From an uncultured Burkholderiales bacterium (GTDB lineage Bacteria; Pseudomonadota; Gammaproteobacteria; Burkholderiales; Burkholderiaceae_C): 6,274 nt of DNA. The stretch covers positions 1 to 6,274 of the forward strand of contig CAJBHE010000158.1 in NCBI GenBank assembly GCA_903952885.1, given 5' to 3'. Each line of letters opens with the position of its first letter. The first letter of the stretch is position 1. Of this stretch, positions 1 to 5,827 are shown one piece after another. The position numbers and the translations under genes were made by a program. The notes under the pieces were generated by a model. It did no database searches. It saw nothing but the letters and a program-made list of their open reading frames with translations, and was not told the DNA's origin.

Positions 1-671
1 AAGGCCAAGATCTCAAGGCCCATGTGGGGATCCACCATGATCAGGGGTGCATAAATGCCACCCGCGAGTGCAGACAACGCACCCGCCAAGACGAACGTGA
101 TGGTGAACAAGCGTGCAGCGTTGATACCCAAGCCTTCGACGTGTTCCATGTCTTCAATGCCAGCCCGAATGGCTTTGCCAATGATGGTGCGATTCAAGAA
201 GAGCCAAATACCCGCATAAACCAGCGCAGCCACAACAATCACTGACAGGCGATACACAGGAATGTCAGTGCCAAATAAATTGATTTGTTCATCCAATGGC
301 ATACGAACAGGACGTGGAACAACGCCCCAAAGCCCTTTGACCACACCAATGCCGCCCAACAAGATACCAAATGAGGTGATCATGCTGAATGTGAGCTCAC
401 GCTCATAGATGCGTTTAAACACCAAACGCTCCACCGCAAATGCCAAGAGTGCGCCCACAGCTACGCCACCGATGACGCCGATCCATAGGTTGCCTGTGAT
501 CGCGCTGATGCTGTAGGTGATGTACGCACCAATGGTGTAGTAGAGCAGTTGATCTAAGCTGATGATTCGCATCAAACCAAAGCACAAAGACAAGCCGATC
601 GAAATTAAGAAATAGATGCTGGCAAGACTCAGTCCAAAAATGACGCCAGAAAATAACAATTGTGCGGTCAT
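1..671 (-). CDS. livH: LivH-type branched-chain amino acid family ABC permease, C-terminus cut by window edge
   Basis: Inner-membrane permease subunit that would pair with the LivM-like protein to form the channel of a HAAT-family importer. The frame is open from the ATG at 671 to base 1, giving 223 codons with no stop, so roughly the last quarter of a usual 290-residue LivH is missing. Hydrophobic segments lie near residues 7-33, 42-58, 62-82, 95-113, 141-159 and 188-210. LivH-like blocks include IGLSLCFGLMR (25-35), TIGAY (46-50), the cytoplasmic-loop segment GKAIRAGIEDMEHVEGLGIN (165-184) and LAGALSALAGGIYAP (195-209). The ATG overlaps the livM stop codon as ATGA, and AGAAAGG at 678-684 sits six bases upstream, which fixes the start. 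The conserved N-F-A-H-G segment of the family reads S-L-D-Q-L here (38-42), which is unusual. Family assignment is firm; substrate is unknown. Confidence 0.93.
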   Translation of the reverse strand, partial: MTAQLLFSGVIFGLSLASIYFLISIGLSLCFGLMRIISLDQLLYYTIGAYITYSISAITGNLWIGVIGGVAVGALLAFAVERLVFKRIYERELTFSMITSFGILLGGIGVVKGLWGVVPRPVRMPLDEQINLFGTDIPVYRLSVIVVAALVYAGIWLFLNRTIIGKAIRAGIEDMEHVEGLGINAARLFTITFVLAGALSALAGGIYAPLIMVDPHMGLEILA

Positions 672-1633
672 GCCGTACCTTTCTGACCCGACAAGCGGCG
701 CCACAAACTTTTACTCCAATTTTCAAGCGTTCCGTAGAGGCCTACCGAGTTGGTCATCATGATGAAGACCAAGATGAAGCCAACGATCAACTCCCAATTG
801 CCAATGAATTTACTGGCCACATCACGCAAGCCGGTGTAGGCCAAAGTGCCCACAATCGGTCCCCACAAAGAGCCGACGCCACCTAAGATGGTGACCACCA
901 CAGGGTCTGCGGTGCGCGAATGGCCTGTCATCTCAGGGCTCACAAAGCCCAAGTAAATGGCGTACAAACTACCTGCAAAGGCTGTGGTGGTGTTGGCTAT
1001 CACGAAAGCGGTGAGACGAATTTTGAAGTTGTCGTAACCGATGAATTCGAGTTTCGTTTCATTGATTTTGGTCGCCAAGCAGCAAGCACCAAACAAGGTG
1101 TCGTCAAGGTATTTGTACAAAGCCCAAACAGCCGCTCCTACAAAAATACAAAACAGAAAAAACTCAGAGGGCTTGGTGAGGTTGAAGATGGGCGTAGCAT
1201 CGATGTTGGTTAAAAACCAAAGTCCGTTATCGCCCTTGGTAATGTCAGCCAGCACTTTTTGCAACATGTAAAAGATGATCACAGACAAAGCCAAGTTCAC
1301 CAATGCAAAGTAGTCACTACGCAAGCGAACGAAGAGCAAGCCCACGATGAAGGCGAATACAAAGCCAGCAGCCAATCCAATCAAGATGCCAATGTAGGGA
1401 TTGGTTCCAAAGTAAAACAAATAGAACGCTGTGGCATATGCACCCACCGCCAAATACGCAGGCTGTCCAAATGAGATGAAGCCAACGCGACCTAATAAAA
1501 AGTTACAACCAATGGTGTAAATTGAAAAAACCAAAACCTCATTCATGAAAGGTAAGGGTAGAACGAACTTCGCTAACCAGAGTGCGGTGAACGTGATCAA
1601 AATGCCACGCCACCAATGAAGTGAATTCAACAT
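668..1633 (-). CDS. livM: LivM-type branched-chain amino acid family ABC permease
   Basis: Second membrane subunit of the importer, 321 residues, within the usual LivM length. Hydrophobic segments lie near residues 11-28, 33-47, 54-75, 80-101, 109-126, 158-174, 206-228, 245-266 and 281-296. Recognisable family blocks are GFISFGQPAYLAVGAY (51-66), SDYFALVNLALS (106-117) followed by TKGDNGL (132-138), the loop ending FIGYDNFKIRLTAFVIA (197-213), and GGVGSLWGPIVGT (251-263). The ATG at 1633 lies eight bases after the livF stop, and the Shine-Dalgarno-like TAGGA at 1640-1644 contains that TAG stop codon, so translation is probably coupled. Its own stop overlaps the livH start by four bases. The cytoplasmic loop at residues 181-196 has a Cys-Cys pair and lacks the Arg-rich look common in relatives. 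Identity as LivM is clear; the transported compound is not. Confidence 0.93.
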   Translation of the reverse strand: MLNSLHWWRGILITFTALWLAKFVLPLPFMNEVLVFSIYTIGCNFLLGRVGFISFGQPAYLAVGAYATAFYLFYFGTNPYIGILIGLAAGFVFAFIVGLLFVRLRSDYFALVNLALSVIIFYMLQKVLADITKGDNGLWFLTNIDATPIFNLTKPSEFFLFCIFVGAAVWALYKYLDDTLFGACCLATKINETKLEFIGYDNFKIRLTAFVIANTTTAFAGSLYAIYLGFVSPEMTGHSRTADPVVVTILGGVGSLWGPIVGTLAYTGLRDVASKFIGNWELIVGFILVFIMMTNSVGLYGTLENWSKSLWRRLSGQKGTA

Positions 1634-1641
1634 GGCAATTC

Positions 1642-2334
1642 CTAGAGGTAATGTTCACACACGTCGGTGCGAACCTGATCATCTTTTAACTCGGCAACAA
1701 AGCGGCCTTCTTTCAAAGCATAAACACGCTTAGAGATGGCGCAAACCAAGGGTAGGTTTTGCTCAACAATCAAAACGGATGCGCTTTTACTCAGCTCAGT
1801 GAACACATATTTCAGATGCGTCACGATGCTTGGCGCTAAGCCCTCTGTCGGCTCGTCGATCAGAAGAACTTTGGGCCGTCCCAAAATGGCGCGGCCGATC
1901 ATGAGCATTTGTCTTTCACCGCCACTTAAGTGGCCGGCTTTGCGATCCATCAAGATTTGCAGCTTTGGGAAATAAGTGATCACCGGATCCCAGTCGTAGT
2001 CACCGCTCGCGTAACTTCCTAGTTCTAGGTTTTCTCTTACCGTCAAGTCCGAAAACACGCGTTTGTCTTGGGGGACATATTTCACGCCTAAGCGTGCAAC
2101 CTCGTAGGGACGCAAGCCAGTCAGCACATGTCCATGACTTTGGACATCACCGCTGTCGGCTTGCAAAAAACCGGAAATACTTTTAAGTAAGGTCGACTTG
2201 CCAGCGCCGTTCCGGCCAACACAGGCCACAATTTCATTTGGAGCCAAGTGCATGTTGATATCAAATAAAACGTGGGCCTCTCCACGAGAGACGTTCAAGT
2301 TATTGACGATGAGGTGATCATGGGGTTCAAGCAT
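1642..2334 (-). CDS. livF: LivF-type ABC transporter ATP-binding protein
   Basis: Cytoplasmic ATPase, 230 residues, that pairs with the LivG-like ATPase to drive transport. Walker A is GRNGAGKS (40-47), the Q-loop glutamine is in VPQDKRVF (Q89), the signature is LSGGERQ (136-142) and Walker B is VLLIDEP (156-162), followed by TEGLAP. The switch position reads VEQN (190-193) instead of a histidine, as in E. coli LivF, and this separates it from the LivG-like partner. I choose the ATG at 2334: it overlaps the livG stop within ATGCTTGA and has GGAAG at 2341-2345 six bases upstream. An in-frame TTG at 2355 would add seven residues but is less likely. The length is close to E. coli LivF (237). It ends EHYL, without the usual Gly after Tyr-Leu. 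Function is well supported; substrate is not. Confidence 0.94.
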   Translation of the reverse strand: MLEPHDHLIVNNLNVSRGEAHVLFDINMHLAPNEIVACVGRNGAGKSTLLKSISGFLQADSGDVQSHGHVLTGLRPYEVARLGVKYVPQDKRVFSDLTVRENLELGSYASGDYDWDPVITYFPKLQILMDRKAGHLSGGERQMLMIGRAILGRPKVLLIDEPTEGLAPSIVTHLKYVFTELSKSASVLIVEQNLPLVCAISKRVYALKEGRFVAELKDDQVRTDVCEHYL

Positions 2335-3115
2335 TCGCGTCTTCCGTTGCTTCAATTTGCCAGTAACTACGCCTGACTTCAGGATGGTTCAAGCATTCTT
2401 CGTAGCCACCTTCAGCGACAACACGGCCATCGTGCATGACGACTAGCCGTTGCGCAAAATCTTGGATGTGAGAAATCTTGTGCTCGACTATCAAAATAGT
2501 TTGTCGACCAATTTGGTTGCGCAATACTTTGAGAACGCCCTTGATTTCTGATTCGGCTAAGCCTGCCAAGGGTTCGTCTAAGAGAAGCACTTCGGGGTCA
2601 GCCAAGATGGCCATAGCAATCTCAAGACGGCGTTTTTCGCCCAAGCTCAAGCTACGCACAAAGCGCGACTGGATATCTTGAAGATCAAAAGTCTCAATGG
2701 CTTCAATGATTTTGGGTTCGTGATGCAAACTTGCGGTCCGAGTGGTCAGCAAGTTCCATATCGTTGTTTTGTAGTGTGAGCGGTAATAAGCCAACACCAA
2801 GTTATCGAGTACGGTGAGCGTGTCAAACGTAGAAGTCAGCTGAAATGATCGCGTTAACCCTTTGGCCACGCGCTCGGCTGGACTCAATTGTGTGATGTTT
2901 TCACCCTTGTAAAAGATCGTGCCTTCACTGGGCGCAAACATGCCTGTCAATAAATTAAAAAAAGTGGTTTTCCCGGCCCCGTTGGAGCCAAGAATTGCCA
3001 CCACCTCGTGTTCGGCCATTTGGAAATCCACATGGTCGACAGCCACCAAGGCCCCAAAGCGTTTGGTCACGCCCTGGGCTTGGAGCACTGGAGTTGCAGT
3101 GTGCTTTAGGTTCAT
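2327..3115 (-). CDS. livG: LivG-type ABC transporter ATP-binding protein
   Basis: First of the two ATPases of the importer, 262 residues, similar in length to E. coli LivG (255). Motifs in order: Walker A GSNGAGKT (43-50), Q-loop in LTRSFQLTSTF (Q92), signature LSLGEKR (156-162, a variant of the usual LSxGE), Walker B VLLLDEP (176-182) with D-loop LAGL (183-186), and switch histidine H212 in VEHKI. The helical insertion around 104-145 and the GLTRSFQ segment mark it as LivG rather than LivF. The ATG at 3115 lies 13 bases after the stop of the binding-protein gene. The bases before it (GATACACCAACCACA) hold no clear Shine-Dalgarno, so initiation may depend on ribosomes arriving from upstream. 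Its last eight bases overlap the livF start. All catalytic residues are present. Confidence 0.94.
   Translation of the reverse strand: MNLKHTATPVLQAQGVTKRFGALVAVDHVDFQMAEHEVVAILGSNGAGKTTFFNLLTGMFAPSEGTIFYKGENITQLSPAERVAKGLTRSFQLTSTFDTLTVLDNLVLAYYRSHYKTTIWNLLTTRTASLHHEPKIIEAIETFDLQDIQSRFVRSLSLGEKRRLEIAMAILADPEVLLLDEPLAGLAESEIKGVLKVLRNQIGRQTILIVEHKISHIQDFAQRLVVMHDGRVVAEGGYEECLNHPEVRRSYWQIEATEDANA
2341..2345 (-). promoter_or_regulatory. Ribosome binding site that decides the livF start
   Basis: GGAAG on the minus strand, six bases before the ATG at 2334 and inside the 3' end of livG. Its spacing supports that ATG over the upstream in-frame TTG at 2355, which is not an ATG and would lie further inside livG. 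Confidence 0.6.
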
Positions 3116-3128
3116 TGTGGTTGGTGTA

Positions 3129-4361
3129 TCAATAACCCAGTGACTTGAGGGATGGCATCACTTGGTCGCCACCGACTGAGTTGATGACAGTGAACAAGTC
3201 CCATTCGTTCTTTTGATCTTTAGCGCCTTTGCCTTTGACTAAGAATGCGGCGTGCTTGTATTCAGCTGCATGGTCTTCGCGCCAACGTGCTGACCCCTTG
3301 AGGGTATTGAAGTTGCCATTGTTGCTGCGCATGACAGCGGAAACTTTGGCTGGGTCGAAGCTTTTTGCCTCTTCAAAACCACGGAACATTTCCATATACG
3401 CAATGTAGGCAATGGCAGCATAGGCATCTGGAGGACGGCCATATTTGGCGCGGTACAAATCGGTGAATTCTTTGGCTGACTTGGCTACTTCTTTGTCAGC
3501 AAACGTCGCGAGATCGTAATAGAAGTAGTGCATGGCATACACGTTTTCCAAAGCCTCTGGTGGCAGACCTTTTGCGACCACGTTCGTGATGAACGCATTG
3601 AAAATAGTGGTTTCTTTGTTCAAGCCCATTTGTTGAACTTGTTTAAGCAAAGCAACGGCATCAGCCGCGAACTGTGCTGCGATGAAAACATCAGGCTTGG
3701 CAGCACGTACTTTTTGTAGCACCGAGGTGAAGTCAGATGTGCCTAAGGAGACTTCGTCATACCCAACAATTTCTGCACCATATTCTTTGGCTGCAGCATA
3801 GACGCCGTCACGAATGTCCCAGCCAAAGCTGTCAGAGCGTGCCAAGAAAAAGATCTTTTTCTTGCCGAGTGTCTTTACAGCGGACTGACCTGCCATGTAG
3901 CCGACAGTCCAAGGGCTGTAGGCGGTGGCATATGTGGAATCGGAGAGCTTGCCTTTTTGGAAGGCTTCTTTCGACATCACACACACGGGGTAATAGGGCA
4001 GAGGGTCTTTGCCTACCAAGGCATTGATCGCGTAGGCGAGCGGGGCAAATGTTTGACCGCCCAAACCTTTGACGCCTTCATCCCGCATGTAGCGGTAGCG
4101 TCGAACACCCACGTCTTGTTTGGCTTCATCATCGGCCACTTCGCCTTCGACCATCACTTTGCCGCCTGGCATGTTCAAGCCACCACGCTTGTTGATGGTG
4201 TCAATTGCCAACAATGCACCTTCTTTTTGTGTTTCTGCCACAGCCGCGAAAGTGCCAGTCAGCGGCAGCAAGATGCCCACTTTAACTTTCTCGGCTGCGA
4301 AGGCTTGACTGCCTAGAACGCTGCAAAGCGCCAAGGTGAGGGTTGAGAGAAGTTTTTTCAT
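3129..4361 (-). CDS. Periplasmic substrate-binding protein of a Liv-type ABC importer
   Basis: Secreted receptor that captures the transported compound in the periplasm and delivers it to the LivH/LivM channel. The 410-residue product starts with a typical Sec signal peptide: MKK, a hydrophobic stretch from 4 to 17, and probable cleavage after AFA (residue 22). Mature sequence begins AEKVKVGILLPLTGTFA, the opening strand of the periplasmic-binding type 1 fold (Peripla_BP_6). Other family features are the motif around AKYGRPPDAYAAIAYIAY (305-322) and a tryptophan-containing SARWREDHAAEYKHA segment (357-371). The ATG at 4361 has AAGGAG at 4371-4376 nine bases upstream, the best ribosome site in the window, which suits a protein needed in excess. 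An in-frame TTG at 4415 would bury the signal peptide and is rejected. It is longer than E. coli LivJ/LivK (about 370). The candidate ligand-site segment GGQTFAPLAY (101-110) does not tell me the ligand, so no liv symbol is assigned. Confidence 0.92.
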   Translation of the reverse strand: MKKLLSTLTLALCSVLGSQAFAAEKVKVGILLPLTGTFAAVAETQKEGALLAIDTINKRGGLNMPGGKVMVEGEVADDEAKQDVGVRRYRYMRDEGVKGLGGQTFAPLAYAINALVGKDPLPYYPVCVMSKEAFQKGKLSDSTYATAYSPWTVGYMAGQSAVKTLGKKKIFFLARSDSFGWDIRDGVYAAAKEYGAEIVGYDEVSLGTSDFTSVLQKVRAAKPDVFIAAQFAADAVALLKQVQQMGLNKETTIFNAFITNVVAKGLPPEALENVYAMHYFYYDLATFADKEVAKSAKEFTDLYRAKYGRPPDAYAAIAYIAYMEMFRGFEEAKSFDPAKVSAVMRSNNGNFNTLKGSARWREDHAAEYKHAAFLVKGKGAKDQKNEWDLFTVINSVGGDQVMPSLKSLGY

Positions 4362-4370
4362 GATGGATGT

Positions 4371-4376
4371 CTCCTT
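4371..4376 (-). promoter_or_regulatory. Strong ribosome binding site of the substrate-binding protein gene
   Basis: AAGGAG nine bases before the ATG at 4361. It is a near-consensus Shine-Dalgarno in the 50-base gap after the DUF1330 gene and stands out against the weak or absent site in front of livG. This is consistent with higher production of the binding protein than of the ATPases, and it fixes the signal-peptide-containing start. Confidence 0.7.
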
Positions 4377-4411
4377 ATATTGGCCAAATGAACTAACCGA
4401 AACTTTAAAAA

Positions 4412-4714
4412 TCAATGGGTTGCGTCGCCACTCTCGACGATGACGTTTTCAACGATTCCAGCCCCACTGCGGCGGAATGCAGCAGCTTCGACGTATTCAG
4501 GGGATTGAAAGCAATTGACGCCTGCTTCCAGTGTGGGGAATTCAATCACCACATAACGCTTAAAGCTGTCGGGACCTTCGTTGACTTGATACCGGCCCCC
4601 ACGAGCCAGCACTTTGCCGCCGTGCTTTTGAATGATGGCGGGCACGCGATCGGTGTATTTTTTGTACTCGACTGGATCATGGATGATGCAGCGAGATAAC
4701 CAGTAAGCAGCCAT
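4412..4714 (-). CDS. DUF1330 family small protein
   Basis: A 100-residue soluble protein of the DUF1330 family (dimeric ferredoxin-like alpha+beta barrel type fold). Visible family features are MAAYWLSRCIIHDPVEYKKY at the start (1-20), the GGKVLARGGRY block (32-42), YVVIEFP (54-60) and SPEYVEAA (71-78). Length matches the family norm of about 95-100 residues. The molecular function of the family is not settled, so no reaction is assigned. The ATG at 4714 has GAGAGGA at 4721-4727 six bases upstream. An in-frame TTG at 4750 would add 12 residues with no family similarity and is rejected. The gene is the first of the block that continues, 50 bases later, into the binding-protein gene, so it is probably the leading gene of the transporter operon. 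That position suggests a role linked to the imported compound, which is inference only. Confidence 0.9.
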   Translation of the reverse strand: MAAYWLSRCIIHDPVEYKKYTDRVPAIIQKHGGKVLARGGRYQVNEGPDSFKRYVVIEFPTLEAGVNCFQSPEYVEAAAFRRSGAGIVENVIVESGDATH

Positions 4715-4726
4715 GTGTTGTCCTCT

Positions 4727-4761
4727 CAAGTGATCAGTTGATCTCAACAAACTTTAACTTG
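4727..4761. repeat. Nested inverted repeats just upstream of the DUF1330 ribosome site
   Basis: On the minus strand GTTGA-GA-TCAAC (4737-4748) is a perfect five-base inverted repeat with a two-base spacer. It sits inside a wider pair, CAAGT at 4757-4761 and ACTTG at 4727-4731. A GATCA is repeated directly beside the centre. The position directly before the ribosome site suits a repressor or LysR-type operator, but arms of this length can also arise by chance. Confidence 0.35.
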
Positions 4762-4781
4762 TAATGAGTGTGTATTTTTGT

Positions 4782-4814
4782 AACCTAGGAGACAAAAAAT
4801 GCCTCACTAGGGTT
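4782..4814. repeat. Imperfect inverted repeat downstream of the quinone oxidoreductase gene
   Basis: On the minus strand AACCCTAGTGAG can pair with CTCCTAGGTT around an 11-base loop containing six T. That gives ten pairs with two single-base bulges, and the 3' arm contains the palindrome CCTAGG. No T-run follows the 3' arm on the minus strand, so it is not a standard intrinsic terminator. It could be a weak terminator or RNA 3' end of the upstream pair, or a protein binding site for the downstream operon. Confidence 0.4.
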
Positions 4815-4839
4815 TTCACTTTGTGTCGCAATGAAGCCT

Positions 4840-5814
4840 TTAGGGAATCAAGACACTAGAACCGCTGGTGCGGCCAGACTCAAGCTCTGCATGTGCCTTG
4901 GCCACATCGTCCAGCGCATAGCGTTGGTTGATGCTGATCTTCAGAGCACCCTTGGCAAACATGTCAAACACGGCCGCTGCCGAATGACGTAGATCTTCGG
5001 TAGACGCGGTATAGGTCACCAGCGTAGGGCGTGTGAAATATAAGGAGCCCATCTTTTGCAGCGTGCTCGCAGGCATGGGAGGTGGCGCACCCGTGGTGGT
5101 GCCGAATGACACGAAGTAGCCGCGCGGTGCCAAGCTGTTGAGAGATTGGTCGAATGAGTTTTTACCCACTGAGTCGAACACCACAGGGACACCCACACCA
5201 CCTGTGATTTCTTTCACACGGGCGGGAATATCGTCTGTCAAACGGTCCAAGCAATACTCGTAGCCGTTGGCTAAGGCGAGTTTGACTTTTTCGGGGCCTG
5301 CAGCTACGCCAATCATGTGGGCGCCCAAATGCTTGCCCCATTGCCCTGCCAACAGGCCCACGCCGCCAGCCGCTGCATGCATCAAAACAAACTGTCCTTT
5401 TTGTACGGGGTAGCAACGTTGCATCAAGTATTCCACCGTCATGCCCTTCAGCAAGGAGGCGGCGATTTGTTCGTCTTGCATGTGTGCCGGCGCGTGCAGC
5501 AAGCGTGCCGCGGGGTAGTTGCGGTGGGTGGCACAGGCAGCTAATACGGGACCACTGGCATAGCAAACACGGTCCCCCACTTTGAAATCAGTCACGCCTT
5601 GGCCCACCCCTTCGACGACGCCCACCGCCTCAGTGCCCAAACCTGTTGGCATAGGTGCAGCGTATTGGCCTGAGCGTGCGTAGATGTCTTGGAAGTTCAA
5701 ACCAATCGCTGTGTGACGGATGCGAACTTCCCCTTGGGCCGGATCAGGTAGTTCGAGGTTTTCTATTTTCAAAACTTCAGGGCCACCTGCGGCGTAAATG
5801 CGGACTGCTTTCAT
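4840..5814 (-). CDS. qorA: NADPH:quinone oxidoreductase, zinc-independent QOR type
   Basis: Cytoplasmic medium-chain dehydrogenase/reductase family enzyme expected to reduce quinones or other alpha,beta-unsaturated carbonyls with NADPH. The product is 324 residues (E. coli QOR has 327). The N-terminal GroES-like domain starts MKAVRIYAAGGPEVLKIE and includes AIGLNFQDIYARSGQY (36-51) and GLGTEAVGVV (58-67). The Rossmann domain carries the nucleotide motif HAAAGGVG (146-153), then KEITGGVGVPVVFDSVG (201-217), and the C-terminus has GSLYFTRPTL (256-265) and GSSVLIP, all close to E. coli QOR as I recall it. The structural-zinc cysteine cluster of alcohol dehydrogenases is absent. The ATG at 5814 has a modest AAAGAG nine bases upstream that overlaps the stop of the VOC gene. 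An in-frame TTG at 5868 lies inside that gene and is rejected. The QOR subfamily is clear; the physiological substrate is not. Confidence 0.92.
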   Translation of the reverse strand: MKAVRIYAAGGPEVLKIENLELPDPAQGEVRIRHTAIGLNFQDIYARSGQYAAPMPTGLGTEAVGVVEGVGQGVTDFKVGDRVCYASGPVLAACATHRNYPAARLLHAPAHMQDEQIAASLLKGMTVEYLMQRCYPVQKGQFVLMHAAAGGVGLLAGQWGKHLGAHMIGVAAGPEKVKLALANGYEYCLDRLTDDIPARVKEITGGVGVPVVFDSVGKNSFDQSLNSLAPRGYFVSFGTTTGAPPPMPASTLQKMGSLYFTRPTLVTYTASTEDLRHSAAAVFDMFAKGALKISINQRYALDDVAKAHAELESGRTSGSSVLIP

Positions 5815-5827
5815 GGGATTTTTCTCT

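Larger units (their letters stand above)
4715..4839. promoter_or_regulatory. Intergenic region likely holding the control signals of the DUF1330-transporter operon
   Basis: The longest non-coding stretch in the window, 125 bases between the quinone oxidoreductase stop and the DUF1330 start. It is more A+T-rich than the flanking genes and contains two inverted repeats, listed separately. If the transporter genes are transcribed separately from the VOC-reductase pair, their promoter should lie here. I could not find a -35/-10 pair close to the sigma-70 consensus: the best hexamer, TTGTCT on the minus strand, has no good partner at 16-18 bases. The regulatory role is inferred from position and repeats. 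Confidence 0.45.

Noticed and set aside
415..726. Minus-strand reading frame of 103 codons over the livH/livM junction
   Set aside because: It is out of frame with the clear LivH and LivM frames and its translation is His/Arg-rich with no family features, typical of a shadow frame.
3957..4316. Plus-strand 119-codon frame opposite the binding protein
   Set aside because: It is antisense to a well-supported gene, its composition is typical of a complementary shadow, and no domain is recognisable.
4317..4328. Possible lipoprotein signal (LALC, residues 10-13 of the binding protein)
   Set aside because: The residue before Cys is Leu, not the Gly, Ala or Ser of a lipobox. The cysteine lies within the hydrophobic core and a good signal peptidase I site (AFA) follows.
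4362..4411. Internal promoter before the binding-protein gene (TATAAG on the minus strand at about 4374-4379)
   Set aside because: The TATAAG overlaps the ribosome site, so a transcript starting from it would begin at or after the Shine-Dalgarno. The hexamer 17 bases upstream (TTTCGG) is a poor -35.
4362..4415. Longer binding-protein form beginning at 4415
   Set aside because: It starts at TTG and would place 18 residues before a normal signal peptide. The ATG at 4361 has a near-consensus ribosome site.
4765..4800. Sigma-70 promoter with TTGTCT as -35
   Set aside because: No hexamer resembling TATAAT occurs 16-18 bases downstream; the candidates (CACACT, TACACA) are poor or at the wrong distance.
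5162..5566. Minus-strand 134-codon frame inside the quinone oxidoreductase
   Set aside because: It lies wholly within the QOR gene in another frame, has no ribosome site or recognisable domain, and shows skewed Arg/Cys content.
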